Part shown: positions 33,098-40,851 of the stretch, piece after piece | Position numbering within the stretch: position 1 is the first letter of the stretch | Layout of the letters: every line of letters begins with the position of its first letter | Assembly (NCBI RefSeq): GCF_904831005.1 | Contig: NZ_LR882982.1 | Coordinates: 124,001-188,000, forward strand | Origin: Microbacterium hydrocarbonoxydans | Lineage (GTDB): Bacteria > Actinomycetota > Actinomycetes > Actinomycetales > Microbacteriaceae | Direction of reading: 5' to 3' | Length of the DNA: 64,000 bases | Notes under the pieces: generated by a model | Told to the model about the DNA's origin: nothing | Seen by the model: the letters and a program-made list of their open reading frames with translations, nothing else | The model's database searches: none | Program-made: the position numbers and the translations under genes

Positions 33098-33838
33098 TCA
33101 GATCAGGCGGCGCAGCGCCTCTTCGAGCGAGATGCCCTGCGCCTCGGCGCTGTCGCGCAGGCGCGCGTGCTCGTCGGAGGAAAGTGCCAGACTCACCACG
33201 ATCGGATCGTCGACGGACAGATCGAGCCCGTCGAGCAGATCGGACGGCTCGGCCCAGAGCGGCTCGTCGAGCGTGGTCGTCGCGGCGGCGCGAGAAGGAG
33301 CTGCCGCCGCGGGCGACGGCGGCGCCGCCGCAGCGATCGGTGCGGATGCCGCGACAGACGCCCCGGCGTCCGTCGCCATCGTGAAGCCCGGCCCGCGGCG
33401 GGGCTCCTGCTTCGCCTGATAGGCCTTGGCTGCGGCATTGGCGCGCTCGTCGGCGGCCTCGTTCAACGGGTGACCGGCGTGACCCTTGACCCACGAGAAC
33501 TCCACGTCGCGCCCGCGGATCGCCTCGTCGATGCCCTCGAGCAGATCGCGATTGAGCACGGGGCCGCCGTCGGACTTGCGCCATCCCTTGCGCTTCCAGC
33601 CCGGCATCCACTTGGTCACGGAGTCGATCACGTAGCGGCTGTCGCATTCGATCAGCAGCTTCTCGGAGATGCCGGCGGTGGCCTGCAGCAGCTCGAGCAC
33701 AGCACGCAGCTCGCCCTGGTTGTTGGTGCCGTGCGGGGATCCGCCGGCCGCCCAGTTCGCGTCGTCGATGTACCAGGCCCAGCCGTTGGGGCCGGGGTTG
33801 CCCAGGGCGGAGCCGTCTGCGGCGGCGGTGATCGTCAT
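33098..33838 (-). CDS. rnhA: Ribonuclease HI with unusual C-terminal extension
   Basis: 246 residues. The RNase HI fold occupies about 1-142 with the four catalytic acids D8 (AAADGSALGNPGP), E43 (NNQGELRAV), D66 (IECDSRYVIDS) and D130 (NEAADERAN), plus the KGHAGHPLNE loop. It hydrolyses RNA in RNA-DNA hybrids. A linker rich in Ala/Pro leads to a C-terminal segment (about 210-246, VSLALSSDEHARLRDSAEAQ and a final helix) with ribbon-helix-helix-like character, not found in standard RNase HI. GGGAGG directly abuts the ATG, too close for a normal ribosome site, so a leaderless start is possible. Confidence 0.92.
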   Translation of the reverse strand: MTITAAADGSALGNPGPNGWAWYIDDANWAAGGSPHGTNNQGELRAVLELLQATAGISEKLLIECDSRYVIDSVTKWMPGWKRKGWRKSDGGPVLNRDLLEGIDEAIRGRDVEFSWVKGHAGHPLNEAADERANAAAKAYQAKQEPRRGPGFTMATDAGASVAASAPIAAAAPPSPAAAAPSRAAATTTLDEPLWAEPSDLLDGLDLSVDDPIVVSLALSSDEHARLRDSAEAQGISLEEALRRLI

Positions 33839-33920
33839 CCTCCCACCGTAGCCGTGACGGGTGACACCGCCTGTCCTGGCGGCTTTCGCGTCTGCCGTGC
33901 GCCCGACATAGTGTGGACTG

Positions 33921-34982
33921 ATGCCTACCGACTTCGAATGGGAATCCTGGGTCGGCACCGCGGCGGCGCTCGCCACCGCGCTCGTCGTCGCCACCGGCGC
34001 CCTCGCTCTGCTCGCTCTCGTCTCAGCCCTCGTCAGCCGTCGCGTGCCGTGGATGCGCGATCTCGCCCGACGGGTGCGCAACGCCATGATCGCCACGACG
34101 GCGGTGGTCGCGATCTGGATCGCCGTCGCGACCACGGAGCCGGCGGCGCAGTCATGGTGGCCCGCGGTCTCGAGGCTCTTCCTGATCGCGACGATCCTGA
34201 CGGGGTCGTGGCTGCTCGCGGCATCGGTCTCGTTCGGCTTCGAGCGGCTGATCTCGCGCGAGGAGACTCTGCTCGTCGGGCCCGAGGCGCGACGCCGACG
34301 CACCCAGCTGCTCGTCATCCATCGCCTCGTGCTCGTGACGATCGCCGTGCTCGCGCTGGGCACGGTGCTGTTCACCTTCCCCGAGATGCGCGCCGTGGGC
34401 ACGAGCCTGCTCGCGTCGGCCGGAATCGTGAGCATCATCGCGGGCCTCGCCGCGCAGTCGATCCTCGGCAACCTGATCGCCGGCGTGCAGGTCGCGTTCA
34501 CCGATGCGATCCGCGTGGGCGACGTCGTGGTGGTCGAGGGCGAGTGGGGGCGGATCGGCGAGATCAATCTCTCGTACGTCGTCGTCTACATCTGGGACGA
34601 GCGGCGACTGGTGGTGCCGTGCAACTACTTCACGACGACCCCGATCGAGACGTGGACGCGGCGGTCCGACAAGATCCTCGGCACGGTGTACCTCGACCTC
34701 GACTGGCGGGTTCCCATGAGCGAGCTGCGAGCGGAGTTCCAGCGCATCATCGAGGCGTCACCGGCATGGGACGGACGCTCGTCGAGTGCGGTGGTCACTG
34801 ACGCGCAGGGCGGCTTCGTCACTGTGCGCTTCGTGATGTCGTCGAAGGATTCGGACGACCAGTGGACGCTGCGCTGCGAGGTGCGCGAGAAGCTGATGGA
34901 GTGGCTGCAGCGCGAGCACCCGGAGGCGCTTCCCCGCACCCGTGTGGACGTCAGTCCTCGGGCTCTCGATTCTCAATCGTGA
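33921..34982 (+). CDS. MscS-family mechanosensitive channel protein
   Basis: 353 residues, four hydrophobic segments, the last being the pore helix. LLASAGIVSIIAGLAAQSILGNLIAGVQVAFTDAIRVGD (in part) is the MscS TM3 and beta-domain entry. VVVEGEWGRIGEINLSYVVVYIWDERRLVVPCNYF continues the cytoplasmic beta domain, and an alpha/beta C-terminal domain follows. It releases solutes on hypo-osmotic shock. Its 3' end overlaps the convergent small gene by about 32 bases. Confidence 0.92.
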   Translation: MPTDFEWESWVGTAAALATALVVATGALALLALVSALVSRRVPWMRDLARRVRNAMIATTAVVAIWIAVATTEPAAQSWWPAVSRLFLIATILTGSWLLAASVSFGFERLISREETLLVGPEARRRRTQLLVIHRLVLVTIAVLALGTVLFTFPEMRAVGTSLLASAGIVSIIAGLAAQSILGNLIAGVQVAFTDAIRVGDVVVVEGEWGRIGEINLSYVVVYIWDERRLVVPCNYFTTTPIETWTRRSDKILGTVYLDLDWRVPMSELRAEFQRIIEASPAWDGRSSSAVVTDAQGGFVTVRFVMSSKDSDDQWTLRCEVREKLMEWLQREHPEALPRTRVDVSPRALDSQS

Positions 34983-35178
34983 CCGCGTCGGGCGCCGGCG
35001 GGGCGACCGGAAAGACGATCGACGTGACGGATCCGCCGGATTCCAGGCCGATGCCGAGCGACAGCGGATCGACGGTCGGCGTCGTGGCGAGCACCTCGGC
35101 CTCTGAGCGCTCGATCGGCTCGGAGGGCAGAGCCCACTCGTTCTCCTGCTCTTCGGGACGCTGCTGGAAAAGACCCAT
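34951..35178 (-). CDS. Small acidic protein, function unknown
   Basis: 75 residues from ATG 35178 (MGLFQQRPEEQENEWALP); ATG 35187 is an alternative. It is Glu/Pro-rich, probably disordered, and contains a hydrophobic patch SVTSIVFPVAPP. The 3' end overlaps the MscS-like gene in antisense by about 32 bases. I recognise no family, and the existence of the gene rests on codon pattern and spacing. Confidence 0.5.
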   Translation of the reverse strand: MGLFQQRPEEQENEWALPSEPIERSEAEVLATTPTVDPLSLGIGLESGGSVTSIVFPVAPPAPDAVTIENREPED

Positions 35179-35277
35179 GCGCACCATTCTCGCCCCGACG
35201 CCGCCCGGCCGGTCGGATTCACACCGGATTGCCCGATTCAGGCGGATGCTGGCGCGGCGTGCGCCGCGTGCGGCTGA

Positions 35278-35610
35278 TCAGTCCGACGCTGCGGCAGCCT
35301 TCGCCGCCGTGCGCACCGCATCGACGAGATCGCGCCAGGGGCCGTCGAGGGCGGAATCGGGCAGCTCGCGCTCGCGTTTCTCCGACGGCGTGCGCACCCG
35401 GATGAGCCAGACGAACCGATCGGCGTCCGGCGATGAGTCTGCGTCGTCGTCGTCCCACGGGCAGCTGTCGACCATGGTCAGCCATTCCGGAGCCTCGGCC
35501 GGGTCGGGCTCGACCCGCCATTGACGGCGGATGCCCGCGACGCCTCCCGTGCGCACCACCGCGATGACGACCTGGTGTTCAGTCGGTTCGGGGGACTCGC
35601 TCATCTTCAT
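35278..35610 (-). CDS. Emfourin-type inhibitor of the neighbouring M4 peptidase
   Basis: 110 residues. The start HQVVIAVVRTGGVAGIRRQWRV, with the strand-turn TGGVAGIRR, and the end GPWRDLVDAVRTAAKAA match emfourin, the small cytoplasmic inhibitor encoded with protealysin-like M4 proteases. Its start lies inside the 3' end of the peptidase gene (32-base overlap), so both come from one transcript and are translationally coupled. Emfourin-type proteins block the mature enzyme in the cell. ATG 35604 is an alternative start. Confidence 0.85.
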   Translation of the reverse strand: MKMSESPEPTEHQVVIAVVRTGGVAGIRRQWRVEPDPAEAPEWLTMVDSCPWDDDDADSSPDADRFVWLIRVRTPSEKRERELPDSALDGPWRDLVDAVRTAAKAAAASD

Positions 35611-36643
35611 AGACTCCCACGGTCGTCCATGCGCGTCGAGCGGCTGAGGCTGTGGCCTCGTCGATGGCGGATGCTGCGGCGATCGTCGCGTCGGCGAAAT
35701 CCGTGAAGCTCGCGGTGCTCGAGAGCCCTCCCGTGAGCGCCCGATACCAGACGGTTCCTGCCGTCTCCCAGGCGTTTCCGCCCAGATCGATCGCGAACAG
35801 GGCGAATGCGCGGTTCGGGATGCCGGAGTTGATGTGCACCCCGCCGTTGTCCTCCGTCGTGCGCACGAAGTCGCTCATGTGCGCCGGCTGCGGATCTTTG
35901 CCCAGCTCATCGTCGTCGTATGCCGTGCCCGGCTCGATCATCGACCGGAGCGCTTTGCCCTGCACGGCATCCGTGAAGATCTCGGCGCCGATGAGCCATG
36001 TCGCATCGGCCGCGCTCTGTCCGAGCAGGTACTGCTCGGTGAGGGCGCCGAACACATCAGCGATCGATTCGTTCAGTGCCCCGGGCTGCCCCTGATACTC
36101 GAGGTCGGCCGTGTACTGCACGACCCCGTGGGCGAGTTCGTGCCCGATGACGGTGGTCGAGGTCGTGAAGCCCACGAACACCTCGCCGTCGCCGTCGCCG
36201 AAGACCATGCGCTGACCGTCCCAGAACGCGTTGTCGTAGTCGACGCCGTAGTGCACGCTCGCGTCGAGCGGAGCGCCCGCGTCGTCGAGCGAGTTGCGGC
36301 CGAATGCCGTGAGCAGCATCTCGAACGTGGCACCGAGGCCGTCGAAGGCCTGATTGACCGATTCGTCGGCGACGGGTTCGTCGTCTTCGCGACGCACGAC
36401 CGCGCCCGGGAGGTTCTGGGTGTTGCCGGCGTCGCTGATCGTGCGATTGGGGGCGTCGGAGAGCTCGGCGACCAGATCGCCGTTCTCGTCGATGGACAGG
36501 TCGAGGCGCGCCCGGAACGGCGGCCTGCCCGCCGTGAGGGTCTGGCGGGCGGCGGCTGCGGCGCCCGGATAGCGGCCGGACTCGGCCAAGCGCGCGAGCA
36601 GGTAGGAGGGGACGATTCCCGGGAGGTCGATGTGGCTGCTCAT
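35579..36643 (-). CDS. Protealysin-like M4 metallopeptidase
   Basis: 354 residues. It begins with a short propeptide of protealysin type, DLPGIVPSYLLARLAE (PPL motif). The thermolysin-like catalytic domain carries HELAH (H168, E169, H172), third zinc ligand E192 in GALNESIADVFG and the transition-state His270 in DNGGVHINSGIPNRAF. As in protealysins, no secretory signal peptide is visible, so the enzyme acts in the cell or leaves by a non-classical path. The overlapping downstream gene encodes its emfourin-type inhibitor. Calcium-site residues (DNGGVH, AYDDDELG) are present. Confidence 0.93.
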   Translation of the reverse strand: MSSHIDLPGIVPSYLLARLAESGRYPGAAAAARQTLTAGRPPFRARLDLSIDENGDLVAELSDAPNRTISDAGNTQNLPGAVVRREDDEPVADESVNQAFDGLGATFEMLLTAFGRNSLDDAGAPLDASVHYGVDYDNAFWDGQRMVFGDGDGEVFVGFTTSTTVIGHELAHGVVQYTADLEYQGQPGALNESIADVFGALTEQYLLGQSAADATWLIGAEIFTDAVQGKALRSMIEPGTAYDDDELGKDPQPAHMSDFVRTTEDNGGVHINSGIPNRAFALFAIDLGGNAWETAGTVWYRALTGGLSSTASFTDFADATIAAASAIDEATASAARRAWTTVGVYEDERVPRTD

Positions 36644-36717
36644 GTTCTGACCCTACGCCGGGGGTGCGACATCGGGGGAGAGACGGATCTCCAGTTACCT
36701 CGCGTAAAATCGGCACA

Positions 36718-38235
36718 ATGACCGATGCGCCCGACGCCACCTCCGACCTGGGTGCCGGTGTCGACCCCGAAGACCTCGCCACCACGCTGCGGGTGCTCTC
36801 GGAGCTGCACCGGATCGACAACGAGCATCCTGACTTCGTCGCCGTGCGTCACGCGACCGCCGCCATGTTCAAGGCCGTCAAGCGCGTGCGCCGCAAAGAG
36901 ATCCGCGATGCCATCGCCGAGGCCGACAAGGCCGTCGTCGCCCGCACCGCCACCGGCGCCCCCGACCGCATCGACGACGAGACCCGCGGCAACGACCTGG
37001 CGACCAGCGTCGTCGACGCACCGATCGCGGGCGAGCTTCTCAAGCCACGCAACTGCTACATCTGCAAGCAGCCGTACACGGTGGTCGACGCCTTCTACCA
37101 CCAGCTCTGCCCCGACTGCGCCCGCTTCAGCCACGGCAAGCGCAACGCGCGCACCGACCTGACCGGCAAGCGCGCGCTGCTCACGGGCGGCCGCGCCAAG
37201 ATCGGCATGCACATCGCGCTGCGGCTGCTGCGCGACGGGGCCCACACCACGATCACCACGCGCTTCCCCCGTGACGCGGTGCGTCGTTTCTCGGCGCTGC
37301 CCGACTCGGCCGACTGGCTGCACCGTCTGCGCGTGGTCGGCATCGATCTGCGCGACCCTGCGCAGGTCATCGGTCTCGCCGATTCGGTCGCAGCCCAGGG
37401 CCCGCTCGACATCCTGATCAACAACGCCGCGCAGACCGTGCGTCGCTCGCCGGGTGCCTACTCGCTGCTGGCGGATGCCGAACTGCAGCCGCTTCCCGAC
37501 GGGCCGCTGCCCGAGATGGAGACGTTCGGCCACACGGCCGACCCGCACCCGCAGGCGCTGCAGGCCTCGGTCGACGCGCATCCGCTGCTGTCGGTCGCGG
37601 CGCTCGGCGGCACGGTCGCCGAGCAGGGCGGCCAGGCGCTGACCGCCGAAGACCTCGCCCGTCTCGCGATGGCCCCCGGCTCGTCGTCGCTCGAGAAGCA
37701 CGCCGACGGCACAGCGATCGATGCCGGTGGACTCGTGCCCGACGTCAACCGGGTGAACAGCTGGGTGCAGTCGATCGACCAGGTCGACCCCCTCGAGATG
37801 CTCGAGGTGCAGTTGGCCAACACGACCGCACCTTTCCTGCTGATCAGTCGCCTGCGGGCATCGATGGCGGCGTCGTCGTCACGTCGCAAGTACGTGGTCA
37901 ACGTCTCTGCGATGGAGGGGCAGTTCTCCCGCCGCTACAAGGGCCCGGGGCATCCGCACACGAACATGGCGAAGGCCGCGCTCAACATGCTCACGCGCAC
38001 CAGCGCCGGCGAGATGCTCGAGACTGACGGCATCCTGATGACCGCCGTCGACACGGGATGGATCACCGACGAGCGCCCTCACCACACGAAGGTGCGCCTG
38101 GCTGAAGAGGGGTTCCACGCGCCGCTCGACCTCGTCGACGGTGCCGCCCGCGTGTACGATCCGATCGTGCGCGGCGAGGCCGGCGAAGACATCCAGGGCG
38201 TGTTCCTGAAGGACTACGAGCCCAGTCCCTGGTGA
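36718..38235 (+). CDS. Atypical SDR-superfamily protein with four-Cys zinc-ribbon-like insert
   Basis: 505 residues from ATG 36718. A 110-residue helical N-terminal domain is followed by a C113-x2-C116-x14-C131-x2-C134 cluster (CYICKQPYTVVDAFYHQLCPDC, in part) that may bind zinc. The SDR domain starts at RALLTGGRAKIGMHIALRLL, with NNAAQTVRR after strand 4 and NVSAMEGQFSRRY near the active site. The usual YxxxK is TNMAK here (T415, K419), so the catalytic Tyr is replaced; Y407 is the nearest Tyr. A long insert with HPLLSVAALGGTVAEQGGQA splits the domain. Enzymatic activity is therefore uncertain. Confidence 0.82.
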   Translation: MTDAPDATSDLGAGVDPEDLATTLRVLSELHRIDNEHPDFVAVRHATAAMFKAVKRVRRKEIRDAIAEADKAVVARTATGAPDRIDDETRGNDLATSVVDAPIAGELLKPRNCYICKQPYTVVDAFYHQLCPDCARFSHGKRNARTDLTGKRALLTGGRAKIGMHIALRLLRDGAHTTITTRFPRDAVRRFSALPDSADWLHRLRVVGIDLRDPAQVIGLADSVAAQGPLDILINNAAQTVRRSPGAYSLLADAELQPLPDGPLPEMETFGHTADPHPQALQASVDAHPLLSVAALGGTVAEQGGQALTAEDLARLAMAPGSSSLEKHADGTAIDAGGLVPDVNRVNSWVQSIDQVDPLEMLEVQLANTTAPFLLISRLRASMAASSSRRKYVVNVSAMEGQFSRRYKGPGHPHTNMAKAALNMLTRTSAGEMLETDGILMTAVDTGWITDERPHHTKVRLAEEGFHAPLDLVDGAARVYDPIVRGEAGEDIQGVFLKDYEPSPW

Positions 38236-38250
38236 CGGGTGCCCTCGGGT

Positions 38251-38309
38251 TTCGAGTCGCGCACTGTGCAGGATTCGCGGTCGAGTAACCGCAGAGTGCG
38301 CGATTCGAA
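38251..38309. repeat. Intergenic palindrome (type E) at a convergent junction
   Basis: TTCGAGTCGCGCACTGTGC (38251-38269) pairs with GCAGAGTGCGCGATTCGAA (38291-38309) with two mismatches. The centre contains GATTCGCGGTCGAGTAACC. It fills the gap between the SDR-like gene and the HxlR gene and could end transcription from both sides. Confidence 0.8.
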
Positions 38310-38319
38310 CGCGTGCCGG

Positions 38320-38658
38320 TCAGCGCGTGCGGATCTCGAGGTTCTCCGACGCCCAGGTGCCCAGCTGATCGAGGATCGGCAACAGCCCCCGACCGCTGTC
38401 GGTCAGCGAGTACGAGACGGTCACCGGTGGACCGGCGTCGACTGTGCGGGCGACGAGCCCTGCCTCGGCGAGCTCGGCCAGGCGATCCGAGAGCACGGTG
38501 TCACTGATGCCCGAGACCCCGCGCCGCAGCGAGACGAAGGTCGAAGGGCCGCCGCCGAGCGACGAGACGATCATGCCGTTCCAGCGTTTTCCGAGCACGC
38601 TGAAGGCCAGTGTGACGGCGGCGTCGCATACGTGACGCTCTTCGTCGATGTCGGCCAT
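38320..38658 (-). CDS. HxlR-family transcriptional regulator
   Basis: 112 residues. CDAAVTLAFSVLGKRWNGMIVSSL is the HxlR signature start with a conserved Cys near the N-terminus (C11), GISDTVLSDRLAELAEAGLVAR is the recognition region and VSYSLTDSGRGLLPIL the wing. Members often sense quinones or electrophiles through this Cys. It is divergent from the azoreductase-like gene; a pair of direct repeats in the gap is a likely binding site. Confidence 0.92.
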   Translation of the reverse strand: MADIDEERHVCDAAVTLAFSVLGKRWNGMIVSSLGGGPSTFVSLRRGVSGISDTVLSDRLAELAEAGLVARTVDAGPPVTVSYSLTDSGRGLLPILDQLGTWASENLEIRTR

Positions 38659-38690
38659 GCGCCCATCATACCTGTGCTACGTTAACCCGA

Positions 38691-38723
38691 GTCGCTAAGA
38701 AAAACAGAGCGGCTACGAAAAAC
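38691..38723. promoter_or_regulatory. Direct-repeat operator candidate for HxlR
   Basis: GTCGCTAAGAAAAAC (38691-38705) and GCGGCTACGAAAAAC (38709-38723) are direct repeats spaced 18 bases in the 78-base divergent gap. CTACGTTAAC at about 38677-38686 may contain the -10 element. Confidence 0.55.
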
Positions 38724-38736
38724 GAAAGGTATGGTC

Positions 38737-39393
38737 ATGTCCCTGTTCCGCCTGGATGCCAGCATCCTTCCCGCGTCGTCCGCCAGCCGTTCGCTCGCCG
38801 ACCTCGTCGAAGCCGAGTGGACAGCATCCCACCCCGACTCCACCGTCACCCGCCGTGACCTCGCCGCCGACCCCGTGCCCGCGACGGCATGGGCGGATGC
38901 TGTGACCGGCGGTTTCGTCGACGACGCCCAGCGCACCGACGCCCAGCGCGCAGCGCGTGCGCTCGCCACCACCTTCGCCGACGAGCTGATCGGTGCCGAT
39001 GCCCTGCTGTTCGCCGTTCCGCTCTACAACTACGGCGTCTCGCAGCACTTCAAGACCTGGTTCGACCTGGCCTACACCGACCCGCGCATCGACCCGCAGG
39101 GCACCGCGCTGCGCGGCAAGCCCGCGACGCTCGTCACCGTGCTCGGCGGCAACTACGCCCCCGGAACGCCGAAGGAAGGCTGGGACCACTCCACCGGATG
39201 GCTGCGCCGCGTGCTCGAAGACGTCTGGGGTCTCGACCTGCGCATCGTCGAGCGACCCTTCACCCTCGTGGGCGTGAACCCCGCCCTCGACGCCTTCGCC
39301 GACACCGCCCGCGAGCTCAAGGAGAACGCCGAGCAGTCGGCCCGCACCTACGGGCGTGAGCTCGCCGCCCTGCGGGGCGACCAGGTCGCCTGA
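38737..39393 (+). CDS. FMN-dependent NADH-azoreductase/quinone reductase (flavodoxin-like fold)
   Basis: 218 residues from ATG 38737, with GAAAGG 7 bases upstream (ATG 38731 is too close). The N-terminal SLFRLDASILPASSASRSLAD is the FMN phosphate-binding loop, AVPLYNYGVSQHFKTWFDLAY is the AzoR-type flavin region and VTVLGGNYAPGTPKEGWDHSTGWL the second flavin loop. Such enzymes reduce quinones and azo dyes with NAD(P)H. The divergent HxlR gene is the likely repressor, giving a quinone/electrophile detoxification module. Confidence 0.9.
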   Translation: MSLFRLDASILPASSASRSLADLVEAEWTASHPDSTVTRRDLAADPVPATAWADAVTGGFVDDAQRTDAQRAARALATTFADELIGADALLFAVPLYNYGVSQHFKTWFDLAYTDPRIDPQGTALRGKPATLVTVLGGNYAPGTPKEGWDHSTGWLRRVLEDVWGLDLRIVERPFTLVGVNPALDAFADTARELKENAEQSARTYGRELAALRGDQVA

Positions 39394-39414
39394 CCCCGCG
39401 ACCTCGCTGGGGTG

Positions 39415-39582
39415 GGCACCTGTTGCCGCTGTAGGGTGCGGGTCGCGCGTTCGGTTCATGTGGCACCTGTTGTCGCTGTGAGGTGGAAATAGCGGCAAGA
39501 GGTGCCAACTGGGGGCGGGGCGACGCGTTTCAGTTGGCACCTGTTGTCGCTGCGGCGCCGGAATAGCGACAACACGTGCCAA
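39415..39582. repeat. Intergenic hairpin array, family A locus 1, at a convergent junction
   Basis: Three forward arms occur: GGGCACCTGTTGCCGCT (39415-39431), GGCACCTGTTGTCGCT (39462-39477) and TTGGCACCTGTTGTCGCT (39534-39551). The second pairs with AGCGGCAAGAGGTGCC (39491-39506; two mismatches) and the third with AGCGACAACACGTGCCAA (39565-39582; one mismatch). A third hairpin of the same type lies at 59993-60038. The 279-base gap holds only this array and the hexamer run beyond it. Confidence 0.85.
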
Positions 39583-39594
39583 CTGAGTCGGGGT

Positions 39595-39642
39595 CGGCAT
39601 CGGCATCGGCATCGGCATTGGCATTGGCATTGGCATTGGCAT
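39595..39642. repeat. Hexanucleotide run (C/T)GGCAT
   Basis: Eight perfect-period units: the first four are CGGCAT and the last four TGGCAT. It lies between the family A array and the end of the histidine-kinase gene and has no coding support. Confidence 0.95.
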
Positions 39643-39672
39643 CCAGCACCACCCACCGCAGACGCGCAGCGC

Positions 39673-40851
39673 TCAGGCGCGAGCCTCAGGACTCGGATGC
39701 GGCAGCCACACCGTCACGTTCAGTCCGCCACCCTCGCGCGGCGTGAGCACCAGAGACCCGCCGTGCGCCTGGGCGATGCGCTGCACGATCGCGAGGCCCA
39801 GGCCGACTCCTGCGTGGTCGGCGCCGCGAGCGCGCTCGGAGCCGCGAGTGCGCTCCGCTCCGCGAATGCGCTCATCGCCGCGAGTGCGCTCGGCTCCCCG
39901 CTGAAACGGCTCAACGAGGGTGGCCACGAGATGCGCGGGCAGCACGGTGCCGGTGTTCTCGACCACGACCGCCACGGCTTCGGGCCTCAGATGCGTGCGC
40001 ACGACCACGGTGCCGCCGGACGGCCGGTTGTGCACGATGGCGTTGTGCACGAGGTTGGTGAGCAGCTGCTGCAGCAGCGGTCGGGAGCCGAGCACGTTCG
40101 CCGTGTCGCCGCCGACGTCGATCGTCACTGCTCGACGCTCGGCGAGCGGCAGCAGGGTCTCGGCCGACTCCTCGGCCAGCAGCGAGACGTCGACCGGTTC
40201 GCTGGCGAACGCGCGGCGCTCGGCCCGACTGAGCATCAGCAGCGCCTCGGTCAGCTCGATCGCTCGCGCGTTCACCTCGCGCAGTCGGTCGATCAGCGCG
40301 TCGACGTCGCGGTCAGGGTCGTGGCGGGCGACCTCGAGCATGGTCTGCGAGATCGCCAGAGGGGTGCGCAGTTCGTGCGACGCGTTGGCGGCGAACCGCT
40401 GCTGCTCGGCGATGTGCGATTCGAGCTGCTCGAGCATCGAGTCGAAGACGTCGGCCAGATCGCGGAACTCGTCGCGCGGCCCCGTGAGCGCGACGCGGTG
40501 CGAGAGCGACCCCTGCGCGGCCAGCCGGGCGGCCCGCCCGATGCGGTCGAGCGGAGCCAGCATGCGTCCGGCGATCAGCCAGCCGCCGGCGAGACCGATC
40601 GCGAGCAGCACGAGCATCGCCACCACCGCCGCCGGGATGAACGCCCGGATCAGGTCTGACCTGTTGGGCACGAACAGGCCGCTCTCTGTCGTGAACTGCA
40701 CATCGGGCACGTATCGCAGCAGATAGAACGCGACGGCGGTGAGAAGCCCCACGCCGGTCACGACGACGACGCCCGCGTAGGTCAGTGTGAGCTTCCACCG
40801 GGCGCTCAGGCCGCGGGGCCGCGGGGGCCGCGAGAGGTCAGCCATCGGCAT
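39673..40851 (-). CDS. Sensor histidine kinase, two-component system
   Basis: 392 residues. Two membrane helices (about 20-48 and 70-95) flank a short extracellular loop; HAMP is at about 96-148. The H-box is AANASHELRTPLAISQTM, the N-box LLTNLVHNAIVH and the G-box GVGLGLAIVQRIAQAHGG. Between F- and G-box the ATP lid contains an insertion of hexapeptide repeats RGAERT, RGDERI, RGAERT, RGSERA, RGADHA, encoded by 18-base tandem repeats (about 39820-39900). It overlaps the response-regulator gene by 8-14 bases. Facing genes suggest cell-wall sensing. Confidence 0.93.
   Translation of the reverse strand: MPMADLSRPPRPRGLSARWKLTLTYAGVVVVTGVGLLTAVAFYLLRYVPDVQFTTESGLFVPNRSDLIRAFIPAAVVAMLVLLAIGLAGGWLIAGRMLAPLDRIGRAARLAAQGSLSHRVALTGPRDEFRDLADVFDSMLEQLESHIAEQQRFAANASHELRTPLAISQTMLEVARHDPDRDVDALIDRLREVNARAIELTEALLMLSRAERRAFASEPVDVSLLAEESAETLLPLAERRAVTIDVGGDTANVLGSRPLLQQLLTNLVHNAIVHNRPSGGTVVVRTHLRPEAVAVVVENTGTVLPAHLVATLVEPFQRGAERTRGDERIRGAERTRGSERARGADHAGVGLGLAIVQRIAQAHGGSLVLTPREGGGLNVTVWLPHPSPEARA

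Noticed and set aside
38713..39642. A minus-strand frame starting with Met-Pro repeats
   Set aside because: The Met-Pro run is just the translated GGCAT hexamer array, and the rest is antisense to the azoreductase gene.
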